Positions 43,076 to 54,959 of a stretch of DNA of 64,000 bases are shown in pieces. A program made the position numbers and the translations under genes. Below the pieces are notes generated by a model. The model saw only the letters and a list, made by a program, of their open reading frames with translations, was not told where the DNA came from and made no database searches. Source of the DNA: Plasmodium malariae (lineage: Eukaryota; Apicomplexa; Aconoidasida; Haemosporida; Plasmodiidae). The stretch spans positions 558,001 to 622,000 of the forward strand of contig NC_041787.1 of NCBI RefSeq assembly GCF_900090045.1, given 5' to 3'. Positions within the stretch are counted from its first letter, which is position 1. Each line of letters opens with the position of its first letter.

Positions 43076-44846
43076 CATTAGAGGATGTAATTTATATATT
43101 TAATTAGAAAACTAAAACCAATGTACGTATATATATATATATATATATATGCTATGGTGTCAATTTTGTTGCATAAAATTAGTATTTTAAAAAAAAAATC
43201 AGCAAAATATTTAAATTTTCTTATATATAAAATATACATGAGACCTACATATTATAAGTAATATTTTTTTCAAAGTATCATATTGACATACTAAAAAAAA
43301 AAAATTCTTCGAAGAATTTCAAACATACTTTTTTTTAAAATATATATTTTATTCATAAATATTTTTTTTCAGTTAGTACGTATGAAGTACATATTACAAA
43401 AAAAAAAAACAAAACAAAAATATATAAACATAATACTTATATGCATATGTATTGTGCTGAAGTATTCTTTTAAAAAACATACTATTCAAATAAAACAATA
43501 TAAAAGGAAGAAATAATTTCAGTAATGAAATTATTGTGAAAATTAATTGATATTTTTTGTTAATTTAAATGGTTTTTATATAATATTTTAATATAAGGAA
43601 GTTTTAATTATTATATATACGTATGTATATGTAATATAACATAACATTTAAGGTATTTTTAGAAATAAATAAATTTTTTCAACAGAATAAAAAAAAAAAA
43701 TGTTTAGTTTAAATTTATGTCCCGGAAAGAAAAAAAAAAACATAATAAAAATATTTAACTAAAAAAAGAAACAATTTTAAACTAATTTTTGCTGTTTAAT
43801 TTAATGATAACAAGAATTTTTATAATTTTTAAGTAGAAATAAATTTCGAAATAAGAAAAAAATAAATTGTACTATTTTTGTAAATTAAGGGAATAATGTA
43901 AATAGTGTTTTTTTAATAATGTTCCATTTTTAATTTTTATTTCCAGTGTCTTCAAACGTTTACAATGTTATACATTTGTTACTTTTTATCATTTCACAAG
44001 CTCCAAATAAACTAAGTAAATATACATAAGAATATATGACACGAATAAATGAAAATAATTAAAAATAAAATCGAAGGATGCTTAAATTGGAGTTTAGACA
44101 TGTTTAGCAAAATTGTGTATAGTAAATGAAAATTTATTTATGTATATTTGTTTGTAAATATATATATGATAAAAACATATATATGAAAAAGGTGAAAAAC
44201 CTTAAAAAAAATATTTTTAAATATTAAATTTCCTTTATTTTGAAAAAAGTTGGTAGTTAGGTGTACTACTACGTTATCTCCCATGAACATCCTTGTAAAT
44301 GTTTTTTTTTTTTTTTTTTTTTCGTATGCAACATTTTCTTTGTAAAAGATAAATACCACTTCTACATTATTAATGTACCTATTGGTTATATATATATATA
44401 TACATTAAAAGGAAAAAAAGCTCTTTGAAGAGAGGACACTTCAGCGTAAATAATGCGTGAACCATTTTGAAATATCCTGGTACTAAATAATACGAGAATT
44501 ATTTTATAATTATAATTCTGTTGCTTGCTTGTACATTTATTTTATTAAATGAGCATAATGGAATTTTTAATTAAATTATAAAAAATACATATATTAAATA
44601 AAAAAAGGTACACTAAAAAAAAAAAAATATATATATATATAAATAAAATTTAAAACTTGTTATATTGATGGATTAAGGCTTTTTAATTCTACTTAAATAT
44701 TGGTTACGTCAGCCCCTTCGTTATATCTTTAAAAAAAAAATTTAATCATAACTTAATATTATGCATATAATGTTTAGTAGACAAAAAAATAACACATGTT
44801 ATAATACAAATATTATTGATTACTCATGAGCGCACACACATACACA

Positions 44847-44849
<3 letters not shown>

Positions 44850-44882
<33 letters not shown>
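44850..44882. repeat. (TA)n microsatellite
   Basis: About 16 uninterrupted TA dinucleotides following a CA-rich stretch, about 230 bases beyond the stop of the three-exon membrane-protein gene. Confidence 0.9.
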
Positions 44883-44886
<4 letters not shown>

Positions 44887-45114
44887 CATACCCACATATA
44901 ATATTCTCAAAAATTAAAAATATAAATTGCCATAAAAACAAAGAAAAAAAGCTATATTTTTTTACTAAGTATGTATTAAGTTTGTTACGTAATTTATAAA
45001 TCCAAATTTTTATGGACAAAAAAAAATGATTTTATTTAAAAGAAAAAAAGGAAAGAAATATATAAGTTGTTTGTGTGATGTGTCAATCTATCAGTATAAT
45101 AAAATTTAATTATT

Positions 45115-46910
45115 TCAGTAAGCTTTAATTACATTTACGAAATATTTTCTATGTTGCAAATTTCTTATGTCCCAAACATGAAGTTCGTCTTCATATGGTG
45201 GATATTCACCTACATACAACAAAGAAAAAATGTTTTTTTACTTGTATATATTTGTATTAAAATATTCTGACCCTGCAAGGTATATATGCAATTAAATATG
45301 AATTGTAGCATATTCTACATATGCGTAAAATAAATAAATAAATAAATTAATTAATTAAACAGGATGGATATAAAATTACCAAACAGAACTAATCCTTTGC
45401 TGTCGTATGCTTGGGCCGAATTTAGTAACCATCCTAATAAAAAAAAAAAAATGAGAACTTGAAACATAAAGTATAAAGCACAAAATGTGAAACACAAAAC
45501 ACAAAACATGACACATGAAAAACATAAAATCACAAATGATACTAAAAAGGGTGAGAAGCATGTGTGTGCATATGAACCCGCTCAATTTTTCCGTTTACCA
45601 GTGTAAAATTCTCTTATTTTTAAGGTGTAATAAACGGACATAGTCGATGGAGAAATGAAAATAAAATTAAGAAAGCCATTTTTTTCATGTTGCACTATAT
45701 AATACAAATTTGAATGCTCATTGAAAGCTATATATATTGGAGGGAATAAACCAAATTCTGGTTTGTTTTTCATATATTCCACATATATAATTATACCCGT
45801 ATTTTCTGGTTTTAATTTTATTATGGTTAAATAGTAATTTATTTGAAATTTGAAGCGTTTTCCGTTATTTTCATTCTTAATAAATTTATTAATTGGATAA
45901 CTTTCCATAAATTTCAGATAATCCTCCTTTTCGTTTTTTCCTTTATTAATTTTTGTCTTATAATTTTCTTGAATTTCTCTATTCTTTCTATTTTCACTAC
46001 TGTGCTCATTTTCGTTTTCTTGGTCATTTTCGATTTTTTCATTTTTATCATTAGTATATATGTTCTGTTGAATAAATAGCAACCTACCATTAACTGCATC
46101 AATAGCTGCAATTTGATTTAATAAATGTCCACAAAAATGAGTAACTATTTCCACTTCTTTGGTCCGGGTGTTTTCATTAAAAGGTATTTCATTATTTAGT
46201 AAATGCACCTGAACAAATTCATATATTTTATGTACCTTTGAGCTAGCTATAACTACGTAGCAATAATTTTTAATTTGAAAAACAGTAGGGGATTTTACAA
46301 TATTATTCAAATGACATGAATAGGATAAATTATTAAAATTATAACATTTATCTTTTTTTAATTGTACAAAAACAAAAAAACAAAAGAAACTATCTTTTTC
46401 ATTACAACTTGGAATTAGCATATTTTTAAACAAGGACTTGTCTACTAATATGGTATTAATTGTTGCACATGAGTCATCTGAGTAATATTCATTTCTACAT
46501 ACACTGTTTTTAATTTTATTACCCTCCGACGCATAAATGTAAAAATGATTATTTACTTCATTTATACCTACCGATAAATTCTCGAAATTGTGTAAAATGT
46601 TATCATAACCTTCTACATGTATCGTGTATTCATTAATATATGTTATACTAGGAACAATTTTTCTATTTGGTGATATATATATAGCTGAATCATATTTTAA
46701 ATAACTAATTTCTCTTAAATAGCTAAATGCAAAATTCCTATAATTTTCATTTTGCCTTAAATTCATTTTACTTCTATTACTAAGTTCATCTTCTTCTTCT
46801 TTTTGTTTTCGTAAGATTAGGATAAGGAACAATAAAAACAAAAGTGTTACGAAATATTTGAAACAAGATCTTCGTTCATTGTCAATTCTTTCACCACTTG
46901 GAGTTATCAT
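45115..46910 (-). CDS. Membrane-anchored protein of unknown function, three exons
   Basis: Exons 46910-45599, 45433-45380 and 45209-45115 join in frame (both introns phase 1) to give 486 residues. Donors are ACTG|GTAAAC and TTTG|GTAATT; acceptors are TTATTAG and TGTATGTAG. The spliced C-terminus gains WLLNSAQAYDSKGLVLFG, then EYPPYEDELHVWDIRNLQ, ending in IKAY. A single hydrophobic segment at about residues 17-35 (YFVTLLFLLFLILIL) follows a short basic N-terminus and should act as a signal anchor. The rest is likely lumenal or extracellular: six or more Cys residues, beta-strand-like segments, and the phrases QIAAIDAVNGRLLFIQQ and WSAQAYDSKG-like text reminiscent of quinoprotein/WD-type propeller blades. 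A Glu/Asn/Lys-rich insertion lies at about 280-320. No family could be named with confidence. Confidence 0.75.
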
Positions 46911-49900
46911 AATAGATCATTTAAAAAAGAACATACACGTAAATTTATAAAAATGGACGATACAAAAGGGAGAAAAAAAAAAAAAAAAAAAGGTACCATA
47001 AGATCTACTTAGATTAATTCATTTTACCTTAAGTTTATGCAAGCGCAAAATGGGTAAATAATAATATGCATGAAGTTAAAAAAAATTATTAAAATGGAAC
47101 AAACATATGTACATGTATGCACATATATAATATATATAGAGAGAGATTTACATATATACATTTGATTGAAAGAATGCTCCTTACAAAAGCATGAACAAGA
47201 GCATTTTTAAGCATTGTGATCATGTGATTACAAATAAACAAGTAATAGCAAGAGTAATTTCGTCTTTTCTGTTTTTTTTTTTTTTTTAAATAAATATATA
47301 ACGCTTTATGAGCAGTTATTCTCTTGTTACTTTAACTGAGTCAATTCTTATTCATTTTATTTTACTACAATTTTTCAACTATATTTTCATCTTTTATATA
47401 TTTTATTATATAATAAATAAAATCATAAATAACTGTGATAAAGGCGTAAATTGAAATTGTATATTTATTTTATTTTTGTAGACTGTTTAAGTGTACTACT
47501 TGTAAAAGTTTATACCTCGTAATTTAATTATCAATGAACAGAAGAAAAAAAAAAAAACAGTAAGTACATTTTACATATTTTTTGCGATATTCATGTTACG
47601 TAATATCATATACCTTTGTTTTATATGCATATATATATATATACATATATATATATATTCACTACGTATAATATATTATTGTTACATAATATGTATTTTT
47701 TTTTTTTAACTCACCTTTATTTGGAACATCAACGAAAATTGTCTCATGTTATCACATTTCTATTCTTTAGATTAATTTTTACACTCAGTAATATATTAAA
47801 AAAAAAAAAAAAAAAAAGTTATACATTACCGAAAAAAGAAAAATACATTGTCGCAACATTTTTTTCATAAATGTATATTATAATTAAGAAAAGGTACTTA
47901 ATTATGAGGGGAAAAAAAAAAAAAAGAATAAAAAAAGAATAAAAGAACAAAAGAATAAAAAAAGAATAAATTAAGAATAAAATATGAATAAAAATAACAA
48001 ACTACCTTACATTCTGTTGAACGCACATAAATGGAAAAGTCCAAAAATAAAAAATATGAAAAATCAATATGCAAAAATGAAATGTTGACGTATTCTAAGA
48101 ATGATTGTTAATTTGATTTTTTTTTTTTTTTTTTTTTTCCCCTTCATTGTTAACAAAATTGTTCCTAATATAAGATTAAGACATTTAGAAGATAAATATA
48201 TCCTAAATAAAAAAAATACTGTACACACTTATTATTTACGATTTTGTTTTTTCCCCCTCAATTTATATTCGAGTAAGAAAAGGAAAATTTTGGTGGTTTC
48301 CTGTGGGAACAGTATATTCGGTTATTATAGCATCATAATACAATGAGTAAAAGTTTCAAGAAAAAAAAGCTGAACCTTTTTTTCAAAGGATGTTTATACA
48401 TATATATGTAGCAGTATATATGTACGTATATATATATATATATATGTATAGCTATATAGTAATTGAGAATTCACAAAAATGAACAATGGAGTGCATGCTC
48501 TAAATACTGATTACCCATTTATTATTAAAACGAACAAAAACAAATTTCAGATTACAGTTCTTCTTAATTTATGTGAATAAAAGGATATAATTATAACATT
48601 TTAAAAACAAAAATTGGGGTAAATTATGTTTTTTTTTCTTTTTCTATTCCCTTTTCATATGAGAAAAATGTAAATATTTTTTAAAATTTGTCAGAGAGAA
48701 GATTAAGCCATCATATAATTTTCATATATATACGTATATGTGTGTATTTAATTTTTTTCAAAAAAAAAAACTAAATAATTGGCCAAAATAATCAGTAATA
48801 TTACATCATCATCATTCAAAAATTAAAAAATATTTAAAAAAAGGGAAATGACCCTATATACAGGGTTTATTTGTTCATGTTTTTTCTTACATGTAAAATG
48901 AGTTTGTAATTATAGATATATATAATATATATAAAAATATTTCGCTATCTTCACATTATCGTGATAAACAAAAGGTAAATTTATTCTTCATAAAATGTGG
49001 AATTCCATAAAACTTATTTTCCAGTTTCTAAATTCAAATTACCTTTTTTCATTTATACCGTTACAATCTCATTGCAAGGGAAAAATCCTTTCAAAAAAAT
49101 TATTTCTTTTCAATGAAAAAAAAATTTTATTTTTGAATATTAAATGAATAACACAATGCCAATAAAAGAAGCACATATGAATAATTATTCACGTGAAAAA
49201 AGAACATTTTTTTTAGGTATAAAATCATCAGAAAATGTAATATGAAGCTAAATGGAAAATTGTATGATCATATTTAAATTGACAAAACTTAAAATACAGA
49301 AAATAAAATAATGATGATACAACATACAAATAACAATTTTTATTTATAAAAGAAAGAAATTTTACTTTTAAAAAAAAAAAAAACAAAAAAACAGTAAGTT
49401 AAATTGCTATTTATTGTTATAATATAAACATATTTAAAAAAAAAAAAAAATTACGTCATTGTTAATTCTTAAAGTGAGAAAATTTGTAAAAATGCATAAA
49501 AAAGAATTTTACGGAAATGTAGGCTGTATTATAATAATATGATCATTTTATGAAAATATTAATACATGTTATATCTTGATAATTGAATAATAATAATTTT
49601 TTTTTTTTTTTTTTTCTTTCAAAATGTTTTGATATTTTGGAATAATAAAATATTATCATCCAAAAATAAAGTGCGCAAAAATCGAAATAAAAAAAAAAAA
49701 TATATATATATATATACCCGTTAAAATTAATTAAATAAAATATTAAACATTAACCGTTAAATTTATCTTGTGGGCATGGAGGCCGCTTTTTTTTTTTTTT
49801 TTTTTTTTTTATTTATTAAAAAGTTCTATATCTTGGCGTTAATTCCCCATCCTTTAATAATAAAAAATTTGCCTTTTTCTTCACGACATTTATTATATAT

Positions 49901-50383
49901 AAATGAATAAGTAAATAAATAAAGTATATATATATATATATATAATTAAGCGGCATTTTACCTGTACTAACAATTAATCGCTTAAATGAGAGCTAAATGT
50001 GGTGAACACAATTGTTTCTAGGGGTAAAATCTTTGTTAGGTAAAAGAACAACTAGCACCCTTCCCCTACATATGATTTAAGTGTACTCAAGTGCTTAATA
50101 TATAATTGGAATGTAAATATATTAGAACAAGCGGAAGGTATGCATATATACACACATATACTTATTATATAAACACATATACATATAGATACACACATAT
50201 ATGTATTATATAGACACATATACTTATATGTATATATATGTGTGTACATATGGCCTTTGTGAACACGCATAAAGTTACAAGGAGTTACCTTCATTTTCTT
50301 AACCTTCCCTTTTTCTTAGACATAAGTCGAATGCTCCTAAGGATATAGCTAAGCATGTGAGTAAAAAATAATTCACTTCTAAA
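46911..50383. promoter_or_regulatory. 3.5-kb divergent intergenic region
   Basis: Upstream of both the membrane-protein gene (-) and PIG-M (+). It contains A-runs near 46973-46991 and 47799-47817, an AAGAATAAA-type repeat at 47920-47990, T-runs near 48118-48138 and 49785-49810, and TA/CA microsatellites (47625-47660, 48420-48446, 50140-50240). An 81-codon frame at 48101-48346 (+) is of fair complexity but has no context to support it. No RNA gene is recognised. Confidence 0.6.
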
Positions 50384-53074
50384 ATGGCATCTGATAGATT
50401 GCAAGAACAGTTACTAAATGGCCAAATAAATAATGACAACTCCTGCAAGTATATAAATAACACTACTGTTTTTACAAGATTAATATATATTCTAGGAATT
50501 CTGATTCGTTTAGTAATTTACTACTATGGGTTATGGCAAGATAACAATTTAGATGTAAAATTTACGGATATTGATTATTATGTTTTTTCCGATGCTGCAA
50601 GATATGTATTAAATAATAAGTCACCTTATAATAGATACACGTATAGATACACACCTCTATTAGCTTACTTAATGCTACCAAACATTTTCATTCATTTTTC
50701 TTTTGGGAAAATTCTCTTTTCATCCATAGATTTATTAGTTAGTATCATTATAATTAAAATTATAAAAATTAAATATCCTGAATGCAAAAATTATATATTT
50801 TATGTTTACTTATGGATCTTAAATCCGTTAGTCATCATCATATCTCTTAGGGGAAATTCAGATTCCATTCCTTGCTTATTTGTTTTATTAACAATACTTT
50901 GTATTTATCAAAAAAAAATTTGTCTGTCTGCTATTTTTTATGGGTTAGCTGTTAATTTTAAGATTTACCCAATTATTTATTCTCTACCCTTAATGTTATA
51001 TTTAAATAAAAACTATTTATCAAAAAATAGAATTTTCCATCTAAAAAAAAAAAACGACTTGTTAACAAACATAATTATTAACATTTTTCATATTTTAAGT
51101 CGATTCTTCGTTGAATTATTTAAATTAAACTATGACCAATTAATTTTTTTTTCATGGAGTTTTTTCACGTTCCTAAGCTTAAACGGCATTTTTTATGCAA
51201 TGTAAGGATGTGCTTTTGTCCTTTTGTATACAACTTTACTTGTGAATATTTTTTCTCTTATCTGTTTGCATTAGTTTCTGTTTTTGTACATACTACACTC
51301 TGCTTCCCAGCAGACTTGCTTTTATTTTTATACAGGCTTGTTTATTATATTGTATTATATTTTATTTTATTTTTTTTTTTTTCCTTTTTTATACTAGATA
51401 TGGGCGTAAGTTTTTGTATGAATCATTCATTTACCATTTAGTTAGAAGGGACCATAGACATAATTTTTCCCTTTTTTTTTACATTATGTACTTAAGTATT
51501 GAAAAAAGCTCAAAGGTAATATGGATATAAAAAATCTGTTTCTTTTTTCATTTGTCATAGATAAAATGAAACTACCTGTCATTTGTTGTAATTCGTGTTT
51601 TTATATTTATGCACGTATTTTAGTTTAATGTTGCATCTTTACCTTCATTTTCGAGGCTATATGCATATATAGGTAGCGTAAATACGTACGTATGCATGTA
51701 TGTATGTATGTATGTATGTATGCATGTATGTATGTATGCATGTATGTATGTATGTATGTATATATATATATATATGTATATGCTGAAGAGAGAAAGAGAG
51801 AGTAACACTTTTTCTGTTTTATTCAATGACAATAATTTAAAATTTTTTTTGCAGATTATACCTCTAATAATATTTGTGCCTCAAGTTATTTTAGTAGGAT
51901 TATTTGGTTTTAAATATGCTAAGGTGAATTTGGAATTGTCTATGTTTTTACAGGTAAAACATTATTAAGAATAAATATATATGTCCAATGTGTCCTATGT
52001 TAATCATGTAATATTTTTTTTTTTTTTTATATATATATATATATAAGACTATAGCGTTTATTGCTATGAATAAAGTATGCACCTCTCAGGTAAACAAAAG
52101 AAGAAATACAGTGCCTTGTCAAATTCGAAAAGACCAGTCTATCTTTATTTAACCAGTATTTTTATTGTTACAACAATAATTGCCGTAACATATATTACAT
52201 ATTTTATGTGCCTATATTATAAAATAAATGGCACTCATTTTTTAAGTTGTTTATGCTTAAAAAAAATAAAAAAAAATACATTTATAAAAAGCCGTAAATT
52301 AAAAAAATTTATTTCCGTACTAAATGAAAATTTCGTCTGAAATTCTTATCTTCTCATTAAAAGAAAAAAATGTGTTTTGAATGAATATAGAAATATTCTC
52401 ATCATTTTAATATAATTTCCATTTTATTTTTTTTATCCCTTTTTTTTTTTTTCTTATGATATATATGTATTCTGGTAATATATATTACTCCATCACTATT
52501 TTCAGTACTTTATATGGTGCCTTCCATTTATGCCTATTGTCCTATGTTCCATAACCTTAAACAGGGTGAGAATAACAAAATAACAAAGAGTACCAAAAGA
52601 GAGTGGTTTCATTAAGGGTGAACAGTCTTAAATCAAATAAATGTGGTCATATAATATCTCCCCTAATATATAAATATATAGTTACATATATATATATATG
52701 CACATACACGTGTGTCTAACCTTTTTTTTCATTGCATTTTAACAGAGAAATTTGGCCCTTATCATGTGTGCAGTGCTTTTTTTTGTCTTATCGAAGGTTA
52801 GACTAAAATTTAGAATAAATTTTTTTTTTCTTTTCTTTTGCATTTTTATTGATTTTTCTTTTACATTAAATAGGGAAATAAATACCTAGTTACATGTATG
52901 TATGTATGTATGTATGTATGTATGTGTGTGTGTGTACATATTGGGGACAATGAACTTTCCATATTTCTTATCTTTGTAGTCATATTGGCTTTTGTGGGCG
53001 TACTATCTTGAATTTAAGGGATATAACTCTTTTCTGAAAGTATAAATTTAATATCTTTTTAAATAATTAGAAAT

Positions 53075-53107
<33 letters not shown>

Positions 53108-53282
53108 ATAATAGAAAAATCATTTACTGTACTTCATTATGGTTACCATTATTTTATTTTTTTTTTTTTTTAAATATTTGTAGTTGTTTTATTCTTCCAT
53201 TTTATTCGTTATATCTGAGATGACAATATGTTGGGTTTTTATGTATATGCATTATAAGGAAGAAAAGACAAAAACAAGTTAA
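50384..53282 (+). CDS. PIGM: GPI mannosyltransferase 1 (PIG-M), eight exons
   Basis: Exons 50384-51201, 51398-51515, 51855-51953, 52048-52089, 52506-52565, 52746-52796, 52980-53039 and 53184-53282 join in one frame of 448 residues, near the usual 420-450 of the family. PIG-M transfers the first alpha-1,4-mannose from dolichol-phosphate-mannose to glucosaminyl-PI on the ER lumenal side. Supporting motifs are FTDIDYYVFSDAARYV with the catalytic DxD at Asp62/Asp64, SPYNRYTYRYTPLLAYLMLPN (79-99), NPLVIIISLRGNSDS, and after splicing YGRKFLYESFIYHLVRRDHR then HNFSLFFYIMYLS, MNKVCTSQ|YFIWCLPFMP and a WAYYLEFKGYNSFL segment. Multiple transmembrane helices are evident. Every intron is GT-AG with a T- or TA-rich acceptor, and exons 3-8 are only 42-99 bases. 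The ATG context (CTAAAATGGC) is good. GPI anchors are essential for many Plasmodium surface proteins. Confidence 0.95.
51690..51780 (+). repeat. (GTAT)n / ATGT microsatellite in PIG-M intron 2
   Basis: About sixteen GTAT tetranucleotides with occasional GCAT variants, then (TA)n, inside the 339-base second intron. A similar TATG run lies in intron 6 at about 52894-52926. The open frames across it are artefacts. Confidence 0.9.
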
Positions 53283-54959
53283 AAAACAAGAATATTTTTC
53301 TTTAACCGTAGGACCATTTATTTTTATTTTTTTTTTTTTGTGTTTTTATTTTTCTTTATTTGCATAATTATATATATATATATATATATATATACTGTTT
53401 TTCCTTTTAACACAAAAAAAATTTAACATTTTTATATATATAATATTCCTTTCTAATAAACTATACTTATATATGAAGATTCTAATTTTTGCACATTAAA
53501 TTGTATTTTATTATATGCTTTTTTGCTTTGTTTTCTATCATTTTTTTAATCTGCTACTTGTTTCTTAATCTGTTAATAGTATGAGAGATAAACTTAAGTT
53601 ATTCTTAACATACTATATATATTCGAATTTTGGAAATAAAATATTTTTATATATATAATTTTTATTCAAAATTTTATTCTAGCCGAATATAAATTTAAAA
53701 ATAAAAAAAAACAAAAGAAAGAAAAACCTTACATGCTCAGGTATTTATTGCACATGTTTTACGCCTAGACAGCAATACAATATACTGATGTTGCAAGAAA
53801 AAAAAAAAAAAAAGAAAGAAAAAAGAACTTAACATAATGAGTATAACTGATATAATTAAAAGGGTAATGTTCCTTATTTAAAATTTTTTTTTTTTTTTGT
53901 TAAAAATACCTTAATTTGTTGCATAATTTTTTCCCTTTATTTTTTCTTTTTTCCTTATTTTATTTTTTTTTTTTAATAGCTTATGAATTATTATATAACA
54001 ACAGATTTATTCTGAACAGTACATGCAACATTACATATGTGTTTAGTATTTTAATTAAAAAAATAAATGCCCTGCATGTTATTTGCTTTTATTTGCTCTT
54101 TTTGCTTTATTTTCGTTTTTTCCCTTTTTTACTTTTTTTCCTTTTCTTATCTCTTATTCAATTAATTTTTAATGAATTAATATTTTTTTCGAATATAAAG
54201 TAAAATTTCCACTCAAAAATTTTCAAAAAAATATGTTTTTTTTTTTTTTGTTTTTTTTTGCTGACCCTCCAGTATAGACATATTTTTTACATTTATTTTT
54301 GTAACATTTTTAAATGTTACATCCTTGCACACGTAATTTATATTTATTTTTTTATAAGAAAAATTAAAGTAAAATAAGAAAGAAGGATATGATATACATT
54401 TGCATGGTTATAAGCTTTGCATAGTTTACTATTTCAAAAATATAAAAAACTGGCTTAATGTATAGTGAACACATTTTTAAATTAAATTTAGTATAATGTG
54501 ATTTTTTTAATTTTCATGTTTTAATGAAAAATAATTAAAATATAAACCATTTTGAGTTATTTAATAATATTTATGTATTTTCTTAACTCATACATTATTA
54601 TATTCATTATGCAATTAAGGGAAAATATAATATTATATGAAAATATTTTTATATAGGTTCCAATTACAACTTCATTACTTATCATTTTTTTTTTTTTTTT
54701 TTTTTTTTGTGCACTTTATTTTACTTTCATTTGTACATTACAAAGGACTACAAATATTTTAAAGATGCCAATGGACAAAATAACAATTTTTTCTTTTTTG
54801 TTCGTTGGTTTGTTTTTTGATACTTATTGTAAACATTAAAAATTGTTTGTGAAATATACAACTGTCTTGGTCTTTATTTTATATATTTTACATACTTCAT
54901 TAAAATCTATTATTTTTCATGAAACTGTTGCACTAGTGGGTCTTCTTTTCTATAAAAAA
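53283..54959. promoter_or_regulatory. 1.7-kb spacer between PIG-M and kinesin (tandem)
   Basis: The PIG-M 3' flank and the kinesin promoter/5' UTR. It contains (TA)n at about 53370-53393, A-runs near 53798-53814, and T-runs near 53886-53899 and 54687-54708. A Phe/Leu-rich 95-codon frame at 53916-54203 is homopolymer-driven. Nothing else is recognised. Confidence 0.6.

Larger units (their letters stand above)
42474..45114. promoter_or_regulatory. 2.6-kb AT-rich spacer upstream of the kelch gene
   Basis: Between two minus-strand genes. It contains TA/CA microsatellites (42570-42615, 43128-43151), an imperfect minisatellite at 42800-43075 and a (TA)n at 44850-44882. Otherwise it is A/T homopolymers. 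No coding region is found. AT content looks below that of a Plasmodium centromere core. Confidence 0.6.

Noticed and set aside
42700..44100. Centromere core
   Set aside because: AT content looks high but below the roughly 97% of Plasmodium centromeres, and the repeat block is only about 275 bases.
48101..48346. 81-codon frame in the PIG-M upstream spacer
   Set aside because: It opens on a poly-T-coded Phe run and shows no family pattern or plausible splice partner.
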